This document shows, piece by piece, positions 7,966 through 15,525 of a DNA stretch of 23,865 nt (position 1 is its first letter; each line of letters starts with the position of its first letter). This stretch comes from an uncultured Mycoplasmatota bacterium (GTDB lineage Bacteria; Bacillota_I; Bacilli_A; RF39; UBA660). The notes beneath the pieces were generated by a model, which saw nothing but the letters and a program-made list of their open reading frames with translations, was not told where the DNA came from and made no database searches. The DNA lies in the NCBI GenBank assembly GCA_900551105.1, contig URUT01000015.1:1-23865 (forward strand), in the 5' to 3' direction. Position numbers and translations under genes: made by a program.

Positions 7966-8625
7966 ATGAAATTACTTGTAGTAGATGACGAAGAACTAAT
8001 CAGAAACGTTATAAAAGAATATGCTAAAATAGAAAATTACGAAGTAGATGAAGCATCTGATGGTGATGAAGCAGTCAAAAAAGCATTAGAAAACGACTAT
8101 GATGTAATTATTATGGATATTATGATGCCTAAAAGAGATGGTTTTTCAGCAATAAAAGAAATAAAACAAGAAAAAGATACCTCAGTCATAGTATTATCAG
8201 CAAGGACTATGGAAGAAGATAAACTAAACGGCTTTGATTTAGGTATAGATGATTACGTTATTAAACCATTTAGTCCTAAAGAATTAATTGCTAGAATTAA
8301 AGCAGTCACCAAAAGACAAAAAGAAGAAGATATCATAGAAGTAGGTACAATAAAATTAAGTAACTTAACTAGAGAAGTTACAATAGATAATGAAGTAATT
8401 ACTTTAACTCACACTCAATTTGAATTACTAAAATTATTTCTAACTAATCTAAACATTGCGCTATCTAGAGAAATAATAATAAATAAAATTTGGGGATATG
8501 ACTATGAAGCTGATGACCGCACAATAGATGCTCACATCAAACTATTAAGAAGTAAATTGAAAACCTACCGTGATAATATTAAAACAATTAGGAAAGTAGG
8601 TTATAAATTTGAATATAAAAACTAA
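7966..8625 (+). CDS. OmpR/PhoB family response regulator
   Basis: A 219-residue DNA-binding response regulator. The receiver domain (1-118) has the acidic pocket D7-D8, the phospho-acceptor Asp51 in IIMDIMMP, a Ser in the usual Thr/Ser position (VLSAR) and the Lys of VIKPF. The C-terminal winged-helix domain (about 125-219) has LTHTQFELLKLFL and the recognition-helix region DDRTIDAHIKLLRSKL, ending VGYKFEY. It is the first gene of an operon with the kinase at 8609, which overlaps it by 17 bases. It lies next to the surface-protein island, so control of those genes is possible but only inferred from position. Confidence 0.96.
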   Translation: MKLLVVDDEELIRNVIKEYAKIENYEVDEASDGDEAVKKALENDYDVIIMDIMMPKRDGFSAIKEIKQEKDTSVIVLSARTMEEDKLNGFDLGIDDYVIKPFSPKELIARIKAVTKRQKEEDIIEVGTIKLSNLTREVTIDNEVITLTHTQFELLKLFLTNLNIALSREIIINKIWGYDYEADDRTIDAHIKLLRSKLKTYRDNIKTIRKVGYKFEYKN

Positions 8626-9994
8626 TAGCATTCGCGTTAAAACTTTTATTTATTTATTATCCTATTCAGCTATAATACTATTACTATTATGGCTTTTTCA
8701 AATTGTCTTTCTAAAAATATTTTATGAAAGATACCAATACAATAAAATTGTAAGTTACGCTGCAACCATAAACGAAGATAATCTTAAAAACCTAGAACAA
8801 GACGTTTACAAACAAGACCTCTGTGCCGAAGTTCATTACTATAATGAAGTTTACCATTATAACAGTTTGAATAAAGACTGTATTTTACTATCTAACAACG
8901 CCAAAATTGAAAATGCTAAAAATAAATTATTAAATAATGGTGATAAAAAAACAATTATCAAAGTAATTGATCCAAGATACGATTCAAAGAGTATCCTTTA
9001 CGGAGTAAAACTAAATGACCACACTAGAATTATTTTAAATACTAAACTAGAGGATGTTAACAGTACTACCCATATTCTAAGCGGCCAGCTTATATATATA
9101 ACCCTAATAGTAATTATTCTCTCAGGTATCATGTCAATACTAGTATCTAACATGTTAAATAAACCAATATTAAAAATTACTAAAAAAGCCAAAGAAATGG
9201 CCAAAGGCAACTATGAACCTGATGAAGAAATCTATAATATTCAAGAACTAGACGAACTAACAACAACTCTAAACTATGCTAAAAGCGAAATTAAAAATAC
9301 TGACGAGCTAAGAAAAGATTTAATGGCTAATGTATCTCATGACTTAAAAACCCCTTTAACAATGATTAAAGCCTATGCTGAAATGGCTAGAGATATTAAT
9401 GCTGACAACAAAGAAAAAAGAAACGAAAACCTAAGTGTTATCTTAGAAGAAGCTGATCGCTTAAATATTTTAGTAAATGATATTTTAAATTTATCAAAAC
9501 TAGAAAATAATAAAGACAGCTTAACTTTAGAAGACTACGACCTAGTAGAAGAAGTAAAATCAATCTTAAAAAGATACGAAATTATTAAAGAAACTGAAAA
9601 TTATAAGCTCATCCTAACTGCACCAGAGATTGCCGTAGTAAACGCCGATAAAAATAAAATTAATCAAGTACTATATAACTTAATTAATAATGCCATAAAC
9701 TATACAGGCAAAGATTTAACTGTTAAAATCAACATTATAGAAAATAAAAATAATTATTTAGTTGAAGTTAAAGACACTGGTAAAGGAATAGATAAAAAAG
9801 AATTAAGTCTAATTTGGACAAAATATTACAAAAATGAAAAAAATCATCAAAGAAATGTTGTAGGAACGGGGCTTGGTTTATCAATTGTGCAAAATATTTT
9901 ATCTAAACATAAATTTAGATATGGTGTAGAAAGTACCAAAAACAAAGGAACAAAGTTCTATTTTTACATTAATAAGAGTAAAAAAATAAAATAA
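8609..9994 (+). CDS. Sensor histidine kinase
   Basis: A 461-residue membrane kinase. Order: transmembrane helix 1 (about 12-36), an extracellular sensor of about 120 residues with Cys72 and Cys91, transmembrane helix 2 (about 160-181), HAMP (about 182-232), HisKA with His244 in NVSHDLKTPL, then HATPase with the N box NLINNAINYT (357-366), G1 DTGKGI (389-394) and G2 GTGLGL (419-424). It is complete and should be active. The start is a TTG inside the end of the response-regulator gene; AGTAGG lies about 8 bases upstream, and no ATG or GTG occurs before the first helix. Signal unknown. Confidence 0.95.
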   Translation: MNIKTNSIRVKTFIYLLSYSAIILLLLWLFQIVFLKIFYERYQYNKIVSYAATINEDNLKNLEQDVYKQDLCAEVHYYNEVYHYNSLNKDCILLSNNAKIENAKNKLLNNGDKKTIIKVIDPRYDSKSILYGVKLNDHTRIILNTKLEDVNSTTHILSGQLIYITLIVIILSGIMSILVSNMLNKPILKITKKAKEMAKGNYEPDEEIYNIQELDELTTTLNYAKSEIKNTDELRKDLMANVSHDLKTPLTMIKAYAEMARDINADNKEKRNENLSVILEEADRLNILVNDILNLSKLENNKDSLTLEDYDLVEEVKSILKRYEIIKETENYKLILTAPEIAVVNADKNKINQVLYNLINNAINYTGKDLTVKINIIENKNNYLVEVKDTGKGIDKKELSLIWTKYYKNEKNHQRNVVGTGLGLSIVQNILSKHKFRYGVESTKNKGTKFYFYINKSKKIK

Positions 9995-10110
9995 AATAAA
10001 AACTCTTCTTTACATAATTTTTATGTTGCTTCTATCCTCAGTTAACTAAGAATAATCACAATAAAAAAATTTAAAAATAAATCAAAGCAAAAAAAAAGTA
10101 AAAAAATATA

Positions 10111-10139
10111 TTGATTTAATTTCATAAAAATGTTACTAT
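10111..10139 (+). promoter_or_regulatory. Promoter of the tasA-like operon
   Basis: TTGATT (10111-10116), 17-bp spacer, TACTAT (10134-10139). Transcription would start near 10146, just before the AGGAGG ribosome binding site (10151-10156), giving a very short leader. The -10 box lies inside the palindrome at 10133-10150. Confidence 0.7.
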
Positions 10140-10150
10140 TTTTATAGTAA
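10133..10150. repeat. Perfect inverted repeat over the -10 box of the tasA-like operon
   Basis: TTACTAT, 4 T, ATAGTAA: a 7+4+7 palindrome. It covers the -10 box and the expected start site, so it is better placed to act as an operator than as a transcript hairpin. No regulator is identified. Confidence 0.6.
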
Positions 10151-10164
10151 AGGAGGATACAAAA

Positions 10165-10803
10165 ATGAACGAAGGGAAAAATAATACTGTAATGCTTACT
10201 GTTATCGGTATAGCTACTCTATTAATTGCTGTAGTAGGTGCAACATTTGCATTCTTTAGTGCACAATTATCTGGTACAGAAACAGAAAAAGAATATAAGG
10301 TAGTTTCTGCAACAATCGGTACAGAGTTTACTGGTGGAGATGAAGTAGTTGCTAAAGGAATATTCCCACAAGAAGCTGCTTGGGCTACTAAAGTATTTAG
10401 TATTAAGAGTACATCTTCTGTTGGAGTAGAAACTAAATATAACATTTCATTAGTTGTTGACACAAACGATGTAACAGAAGATGCAACAATTTCTTCAACA
10501 GGTGCAGCAGGCGGAACTATTAAAGCATTCTCAGCTAATGCATTATCATATACTTTAACTGCAACTGAAAGTAATGCTGATTCTAAACATAAGGGAACTA
10601 TGCCTACTACTGATGGACAAGTAAAAATTGCTGATGCTACAAAGACAATCAACCTTGGACAAGCAACTGTTTATGGTAATGGTGATACTACTGTAATCCA
10701 AGAATATACATTATCTATGTTCTTTCCACGTACAGACGAAGATCAAAATGCTGATCAAGGCGCACAATTCAAAGCTCATATAGCTATTTCAGAAGTTAAA
10801 TAA
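10165..10803 (+). CDS. TasA/camelysin-like surface protein 1 (SipW client)
   Basis: A 212-residue exported protein. The N-terminus is a 22-residue hydrophobic helix ending in GATFAFFSAQLSGTE (25-39), the signature of SipW-dependent signals in TasA and CalY (camelysin). The mature part is Ala/Gly/Thr-rich and beta-type, with no cysteine, and ends in a YTLSMFFPR strand and an AHIAISEV strand that match those of the neighbour at 10823. TasA-type proteins form extracellular fibres in Bacillus biofilms; here assembly is inferred. A perfect AGGAGG lies 8 bases before the ATG, and composition suggests high expression. The pair with 10823 shares one transcript. Confidence 0.88.
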   Translation: MNEGKNNTVMLTVIGIATLLIAVVGATFAFFSAQLSGTETEKEYKVVSATIGTEFTGGDEVVAKGIFPQEAAWATKVFSIKSTSSVGVETKYNISLVVDTNDVTEDATISSTGAAGGTIKAFSANALSYTLTATESNADSKHKGTMPTTDGQVKIADATKTINLGQATVYGNGDTTVIQEYTLSMFFPRTDEDQNADQGAQFKAHIAISEVK

Positions 10804-10822
10804 TTAATAGAAGGAGGAAACA

Positions 10823-11503
10823 ATGAAAGATAATACTAAGAATAATACACTATTATTAACTGTAATTGGTGTAGCAACTCTTTTAGTAGCTGTTGTTGGA
10901 GCAACATTTGCATACTTCACAGCAGCAATGAATCCTGGTGAATCTGAAGCAACTGTTAAAGTTAATGCTGGACAATTAAAAATTAACTTTGCAAATACAA
11001 ATTCAGTTCAAATCGCAGACCAAGTTCAGCCAACAGCTGCAACTTGTGATGCAAAAAAACCAGCAGATTTTGATACTAACCCAACTGCTTATCTTTGTGA
11101 CCAAGCTGATTATACTCCAGTAGGAGCAAAAACTTTCACATTAACTGGTACTAATACAACTGATGCATCAAAAAATATGAAGATGCCATATACCATTAAA
11201 ATGAAAATTACTCAAAATCAGTTTTCAACTGGCGCACTTAAATATAACTTAGTTGGTTCTAAAACTGGTGATGCTGCATCAGGTGAAATAATTAATATTC
11301 CTGAATGGGTAGACATCGCTAGTGGAGCAAATACTGAAGGTATTGTTTTAGGAAATGGATTTTTCCCAGCTGGAAGTAACATTATCCACCAATACACTTT
11401 AAATATTTACTTCCCAGATAATCACATAGTTCAAGACGTAGATAAGAACAAAGTATTTGGTGCTACTGTAGAAGTAACAACTTCAGAAATTACAGCAGCC
11501 TAA
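10823..11503 (+). CDS. TasA/camelysin-like surface protein 2 (SipW client)
   Basis: A 226-residue paralogue of the preceding protein, 19 bases downstream, with AGGAGG (10812-10817). The first 35 residues are nearly the same (LLTVIGVATLLVAVVGATFAYF, ending at Phe32), and the C-terminal strand YTLNIYFPD and final ATVEVTTSEI match. The middle differs: it has two cysteines (in AATCDAKKP and YLCDQADY, about residues 74 and 92) that the first lacks and that could form a disulfide outside the cell. This looks like a tandem duplication that diverged into major and minor subunits, as in TasA with CalY-type partners. The role in fibres or matrix is inferred. Confidence 0.88.
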   Translation: MKDNTKNNTLLLTVIGVATLLVAVVGATFAYFTAAMNPGESEATVKVNAGQLKINFANTNSVQIADQVQPTAATCDAKKPADFDTNPTAYLCDQADYTPVGAKTFTLTGTNTTDASKNMKMPYTIKMKITQNQFSTGALKYNLVGSKTGDAASGEIINIPEWVDIASGANTEGIVLGNGFFPAGSNIIHQYTLNIYFPDNHIVQDVDKNKVFGATVEVTTSEITAA

Positions 11504-11512
11504 TAAAAAAAT

Positions 11513-11534
11513 AAGCCATTATGGCTTTTTTTTT
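11513..11534 (+). terminator. Intrinsic terminator of the tasA-like operon
   Basis: AAGCCA (11513-11518), TTA, TGGCTT (11522-11527) and then a T-tract to 11534. It separates the two client genes from sipW, so sipW needs its own promoter. Confidence 0.88.
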
Positions 11535-11546
11535 GTGTAAAGCATC

Positions 11547-11575
11547 TTGAACTTTAATAAATAATTTTATATAAT
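11547..11575 (+). promoter_or_regulatory. Sigma-A promoter of sipW
   Basis: TTGAAC (11547-11552), 17-bp spacer, perfect TATAAT (11570-11575), just after the terminator of the client operon. Confidence 0.8.
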
Positions 11576-11601
11576 AACTTTATAAGATAAGAAGGTGAGT
11601 T

Positions 11602-12339
11602 ATGAATTCTTTAAATAAAAAACAGTATATAAAAATTAAAGAAGCTTTAACTTACGTTGGAAAACTTTTATCGACATCAGTATTAATCTTATTAGTAATC
11701 ATTGGTATGTTTTTAGTTTATTATGTTATAGCAGCTCAAGTAGTTGCTAAAAACCCAGAATATAGACCGTTATTTTCATTATATAATATTGCTACTGGTT
11801 CAATGGAACCAAATATTAAAGTAGATGACGTAATTGTAAATGTTAGAGTAAAATCTCCTGAAAGTATCAAAGTTGGTGACGTAATAACATTTATATCAAG
11901 TAGTTCAATTAGTAAGAACTTAACTGTAACCCACCGTGTTATTAACATTATAAAAAATGATGATGGCAGTTATGAATATGTTACAAAAGGTGACTGGAAC
12001 CCATCAGCAGATAGTGCTACAGCAAAGTATAATGATGTTGTTGGTAAAGTTGCTATTAAATTGCCTGGCGTTGGTAAAATTCAAGGATTTGTTGCTTCAA
12101 AACTAGGTTGGTTTATTGTAGTTCTTCTACCAGCTATGGGCGTTATTATCTATGATATCTTTAAAATATTAAAACTTGTAAAAAGTAAAAAAATAGTTGA
12201 TAACATTTCCGGAGACAATAATAAAGAACAAATAAATGCTAATAAACAAATAGATATAACCGCAGAGCAATTAAGAAAAACTGACTATTTAAAACAACTA
12301 GAAGAATTAAAAAATTTTAATAAGCAAGACACAGTTTAG
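11602..12339 (+). CDS. sipW: SipW-type signal peptidase I
   Basis: A 245-residue membrane peptidase of the SipW/ER type (S26B). TM1 is about 22-46. The catalytic Ser67 lies in ATGSMEPNI. Where P-type bacterial leader peptidases have a Lys, this one has His111 in VTHRVI, giving the Ser-His dyad of SipW and archaeal/ER enzymes. The later TKGDWNPSADS (128-138) and VVGKVAIKLP (146-155) boxes, with Asp131 and Asp137, complete the set. TM2 is about 168-190, followed by a charged cytosolic tail of about 55 residues rich in Lys, Asn and Glu. It should cut the GATFAFF-type signals of the neighbouring genes. AAGGTGA precedes the ATG. The gene has its own promoter and terminator. Confidence 0.95.
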   Translation: MNSLNKKQYIKIKEALTYVGKLLSTSVLILLVIIGMFLVYYVIAAQVVAKNPEYRPLFSLYNIATGSMEPNIKVDDVIVNVRVKSPESIKVGDVITFISSSSISKNLTVTHRVINIIKNDDGSYEYVTKGDWNPSADSATAKYNDVVGKVAIKLPGVGKIQGFVASKLGWFIVVLLPAMGVIIYDIFKILKLVKSKKIVDNISGDNNKEQINANKQIDITAEQLRKTDYLKQLEELKNFNKQDTV

Positions 12340-12350
12340 TCTTGTTTTTT
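12325..12350 (+). terminator. Intrinsic terminator of sipW
   Basis: CAAGAC (12325-12330) and GTCTTG (12339-12344) with an 8-nt loop, then T6. The stem contains part of the last codons and the stop. Confidence 0.8.
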
Positions 12351-12377
12351 TAAAATTAGAATTTGTCTACAGATTAA

Positions 12378-12406
12378 TTGACAACAAAATATTTATTTGC
12401 TATCAT
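12378..12406 (+). promoter_or_regulatory. Sigma-A promoter of the InlB-repeat protein gene
   Basis: A perfect TTGACA (12378-12383), 17-bp spacer and TATCAT (12401-12406). Confidence 0.8.
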
Positions 12407-12441
12407 AACAACTAACAATTAATTTAGGAAGTGGGGTAAAA

Positions 12442-13206
12442 ATGTACGAAGAAACTAAAATTAAATTTGATTGGAAAGGTTTTTTATTAAAATTTGCAAT
12501 ACTTATATTATTATTAATACTAATAATTAAATTATTACCATTTGAAAATAAGAGAGTACAAAGTGAAAGCTTTAAGGAAAATATTAATAAATTAAAAATA
12601 GCAGCAACTGACTATTTTCAAACTGACAAACTACCAAGTAAAAATGGTGATGAAAAAACCATAACGTTAGAAGAACTAATAGTAAATGGTAAAATAAATC
12701 AATTAAAAGACCAAAAAAACGGTGACTGCGATAATGAAAACAGTTATATTAAAGCAACAAATAATAATGGTGAATATGAAATAGATGCTTTTCTAATATG
12801 TAATAAAGAAGAAGGACATGTATATATTTATCGTACTAAATGCGAAGAACAAAAATGTTCACAAGAAGAAACAACAACTAAGAAAACTAAAAAGACAACA
12901 TCTAAAAATAATAATAATTCTAGCAGCAATAATTCAAACAGTAATAAAGTAAATACAACAACAAAGATTACATATGTAACAGAAATCAGAACAAAAGAAC
13001 CTAAATACTACGTAGTATTCGATACAAACTACGGTTCAAGTATTCCAACCCAAGTATTAAAAACAAATCAAACAGCAACAAGACCATCTAATCCTACAAG
13101 GGAAGGGTACGAATTTATAACTTGGATGCATAATGGTAAAGAATTTGATTTTAATACACCAATCAATAATAATATTGTATTAACCGCAAAATGGCAAAAA
13201 AAATAA
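12442..13206 (+). CDS. Membrane-anchored surface protein with pilin-like domain and InlB B-repeat
   Basis: A 254-residue protein with a clear architecture. A membrane anchor (about 14-32) is followed by an extracellular domain of about 77 residues (44-120) with Cys96 and Cys120, resembling the globular part of small pilins. Next comes a Lys/Thr/Ser/Asn low-complexity stalk (about 138-176), then one InlB B-type (Listeria-Bacteroides) repeat (about 188-252), with VFDTNYGSSIP, NPTREGYEFITW and LTAKW. B-repeats occur in adhesins and surface proteins. The protein has no LPxTG sorting signal and would stay membrane-bound. The 44-120 domain is repeated in the convergent lipoprotein at 13221-14345. 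Ligand unknown. Confidence 0.85.
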   Translation: MYEETKIKFDWKGFLLKFAILILLLILIIKLLPFENKRVQSESFKENINKLKIAATDYFQTDKLPSKNGDEKTITLEELIVNGKINQLKDQKNGDCDNENSYIKATNNNGEYEIDAFLICNKEEGHVYIYRTKCEEQKCSQEETTTKKTKKTTSKNNNNSSSNNSNSNKVNTTTKITYVTEIRTKEPKYYVVFDTNYGSSIPTQVLKTNQTATRPSNPTREGYEFITWMHNGKEFDFNTPINNNIVLTAKWQKK

Positions 13207-13229
13207 TCTCAATCACGAGATTATTTTTT
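13199..13229. terminator. Bidirectional intrinsic terminator
   Basis: AAATAATCTC (13201-13210) pairs with GAGATTATTT (13217-13226), a perfect 10-bp stem with loop AATCAC. It has a T-tract on the plus side and an A-tract on the other, so it works for both convergent genes. The plus-strand stop codon is inside the 5' arm, and the minus-strand stop is inside the 3' arm. Confidence 0.88.
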
Positions 13230-14345
13230 ACTACTAACAAATGTTTTAATTACATAAGGATTAGCTTCACTACCATCGCCACCAGAAAACAAAACATTTT
13301 TATCTAAATAAGCGACAATTTTATAACTAGACATACTAGAAGCATTTTTAAGTTCTAAATCCCCACCAGATATTTTATAAACTTTATGAGTAGAATCTTT
13401 ATCACCAGTTACTGTCCAACTATTACCAATTAAAGATAAATAATTATAATTCATACAAGCTTTATTATTACTCGCACAATTAGGATCTAAACTAGGAATA
13501 TAAAAATCTTTAGCAGTTAATAAACTAAATACTTGATTATCAAGTTTACTCTCACAAATATTACTATTAGTATCATTTACTGACATCTTTCCAATACAAA
13601 CTGAATTAGTAACAAAATAAGCTTTTATCTCACTAGGAAATACCTCATCATCTTTATAAAGCTTCTCTAATGTATCCTTTATTCTACTATTTAAATTATT
13701 AGTAAAATAATCATTAATACCCATAGCACTTGCTTTTTCAGTATTGTATCTATCATCCCAAACAACACTTTCTCTTTTAGTAGTATCAATTACTTTTATA
13801 ACACCATCATTATCAATACCCATTATACGATAACTTATATCATTAAAAATCAAATTATTATTAACCATATCGCCTTTAAAAATATAACCATCACTAGTCT
13901 TATATAATCCATTACCACTAGTAACAATATTTTCATCTTTAACTAATTCATCCTTTAAAAGACTACTTTTATAATTTGAACCACAATCTAACATTGGCGT
14001 ATATAAATAATAACCATTATTATTAGTAACTTCAACACTACCTCTACAAGAAACTTTATCCTTAGTCATTTCTGTAGTATCTCTAATTTGTTTATTATCA
14101 ATTAAAGTTTGAATAGATAAAGAAGTTGTATCCTTATCCTTGCTAGGTAACCTATCTTTATGAGCATCATAATATCTTTGAGCTTCATATATTAATTTGG
14201 CTTCAAACTCCTCATAAGTATATTTTTTTCCTCCACTACAAGCAGCTATTAAAATAATAATTAAAATAACTAGTATGAAAATTCCAAGTCCCATAATAGC
14301 TTTCTTTGCTACTGGATTATCCCATATTTTCTTTATTGTATCCAA
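13221..14345 (-). CDS. Putative lipoprotein with pilin-like domain and C-terminal DUF6273-like region
   Basis: A 374-residue protein. A basic N-terminus and a hydrophobic stretch (about 17-34) end in the lipobox-like LIAAC with Cys36, so it may be lipid-anchored. Residues 46-121 repeat the two-cysteine domain of the protein at 12442 (Cys100 and Cys121; shared pattern YY-x5-LPS, LI-x2-K-x-I, TNNNG-x-Y). From about 155, the segment NDISYRIMGIDNDGVIKVID and the D-x-R-Y-N and S-R-I patterns resemble the DUF6273-type region that accompanies InlB repeats in gut Bacillota. The end, GGDGSEANPYVI, is also typical. The start is taken as TTG at 14345, because GAGGTGAT (14350-14357) fits it; longer starts lie upstream of that site. 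Confidence 0.78.
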   Translation of the reverse strand: MDTIKKIWDNPVAKKAIMGLGIFILVILIIILIAACSGGKKYTYEEFEAKLIYEAQRYYDAHKDRLPSKDKDTTSLSIQTLIDNKQIRDTTEMTKDKVSCRGSVEVTNNNGYYLYTPMLDCGSNYKSSLLKDELVKDENIVTSGNGLYKTSDGYIFKGDMVNNNLIFNDISYRIMGIDNDGVIKVIDTTKRESVVWDDRYNTEKASAMGINDYFTNNLNSRIKDTLEKLYKDDEVFPSEIKAYFVTNSVCIGKMSVNDTNSNICESKLDNQVFSLLTAKDFYIPSLDPNCASNNKACMNYNYLSLIGNSWTVTGDKDSTHKVYKISGGDLELKNASSMSSYKIVAYLDKNVLFSGGDGSEANPYVIKTFVSSKK

Positions 14346-14357
14346 AACAATCACCTC

Positions 14358-14372
14358 ATATACTAAGTATAT
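14358..14372. repeat. Inverted repeat over the -10 box of the lipoprotein gene
   Basis: ATATACT, A, AGTATAT: 7+1+7, perfect apart from the centre base. It covers the minus-strand -10 box (14366-14371) and lies directly upstream of the ribosome binding site. This is the same arrangement as at the tasA-like promoter, though the half-sites are not the same. Confidence 0.5.
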
Positions 14373-14394
14373 CAAAAAGATAAATTTTATACAA
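14366..14394 (-). promoter_or_regulatory. Promoter of the minus-strand lipoprotein gene
   Basis: Read on the minus strand: TTGTAT (14394-14389), 17-bp spacer, TATACT (14371-14366). Confidence 0.65.
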
Positions 14395-14447
14395 TTTATT
14401 TATTTAAAAATATCACGCTTTATGCTATGATTAAATTGGTGATAAAA

Positions 14448-15497
14448 ATGAAAAAGGAAAAAGGAAAATTTAAATTCAAAAATAAGTATTTACCATTAAT
14501 CATAATTGCTATTGTTTTACTTATAGCAGTTATCTGTGTATTTATCTTTAAAAAAGAGCCAAGTAAAAATTTAAGTAACGGTAGCAAAACCACAACAATC
14601 GCTAAACAACTAAAGATAGTAAACCTAGAAAGTAAGAGTAGGCCATACGCCGTAATGATTAATAACTTAGGAACAGCAAGACCATTACAAAGCGGGTTGC
14701 AAGATGCTTATATAATGTATGAACTTATTGTCGAAGGTGGAATCACAAGATACATGGCATTGTTTCTAGATGCAAACACTGATAGAATTGGTTCAATTCG
14801 TAGTTCAAGACATTATTTCTTAGACTATGCTCTAGAAAATGATGCTTTCTATGTTCATCATGGCCAAAGTCCTCAAGCCGCAGCTGACTTTACCAAACTA
14901 AACGTTGATCGCATAGAAGTAAATGAAAGCACAACCGGCTGGCGTGATAAAACCCTAAAGGTTGCAAGTGAGCACACTCTATTTACAAGTACCGACAAAC
15001 TAAAAAATGGTATTAAATCAAGAAGAACTGAAAGAAAAGGCAACTTACTTTTAAACTATAGTGCTGATGAATTAGATTTAACTAAATATGAAAATAATCA
15101 AACAGCAAATAAAGTGTTTATCAAATACTCAAATACTATCAAAACATCATATGAATATGATGCTGAAAACAAAGTGTATAAACGTTTTGTAAACGGTGAA
15201 GAACACAAAGACTATGTAACTAAAAAACAATACACATTTAAAAATATTATTACCTACCAAGTTAAAAATTATACATTAGATGATGTAGAAAATAAAGGAC
15301 GCCAAGGATTAGAAAACTTAGGAAATGGAACCGGCTATTATATTAGTGATGGAGTAGCTGTACCAATAACTTGGGAAAAGAAAACTCGTTCTAGTAAAAC
15401 TGTATATAAATATGCAAATGGTGAAGAACTAGTAGTTAACGATGGTAATACATTTATTCAAATTCAGCCAAAAGGACAGACATTAACTATTGAATAA
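14448..15497 (+). CDS. DUF3048 (YerB-like) membrane-anchored protein
   Basis: A 349-residue protein that matches the DUF3048 family (B. subtilis YerB) in RPYAVMINNLGTARPLQSGL (65-84), YELIVEGGITRYMALF (91-106), RIGSIRSSRHYFLDYA (113-128) and the C-terminal EELVVNDGNTFIQI. YerB is a lipoprotein; here the N-terminus has a simple hydrophobic anchor (about 14-34), then a Lys/Ser/Thr-rich linker with no lipobox. The molecular function of the family is not established to my knowledge. The start at 14448 has GGTGAT 5-10 bases upstream. An in-frame ATG at 14427 would overlap the likely -10 region (TATGCT/TATGAT, 14421-14431). The gene is divergent from the lipoprotein gene and probably in operon with the small gene at 15526. 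Confidence 0.88.
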   Translation: MKKEKGKFKFKNKYLPLIIIAIVLLIAVICVFIFKKEPSKNLSNGSKTTTIAKQLKIVNLESKSRPYAVMINNLGTARPLQSGLQDAYIMYELIVEGGITRYMALFLDANTDRIGSIRSSRHYFLDYALENDAFYVHHGQSPQAAADFTKLNVDRIEVNESTTGWRDKTLKVASEHTLFTSTDKLKNGIKSRRTERKGNLLLNYSADELDLTKYENNQTANKVFIKYSNTIKTSYEYDAENKVYKRFVNGEEHKDYVTKKQYTFKNIITYQVKNYTLDDVENKGRQGLENLGNGTGYYISDGVAVPITWEKKTRSSKTVYKYANGEELVVNDGNTFIQIQPKGQTLTIE

Positions 15498-15525
15498 ATA
15501 AATATAATTAACTAGGAGGAATAAA

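Noticed and set aside
9974..10026. Possible terminator after the histidine kinase (AAGAGT/ACTCTT stem; ACATAA/TTATGT palindrome)
   Set aside because: Both stems are short and AT-rich, the first has a 22-nt loop, and neither is followed by a proper T-tract.
10122..10652. A 176-codon minus-strand open frame opposite the first tasA-like gene
   Set aside because: No ribosome binding site. Its Ala/Val/Ser-rich composition is what the reverse of an Ala/Thr/Gly-rich gene gives, and the plus-strand gene has a promoter, AGGAGG and a paralogue.
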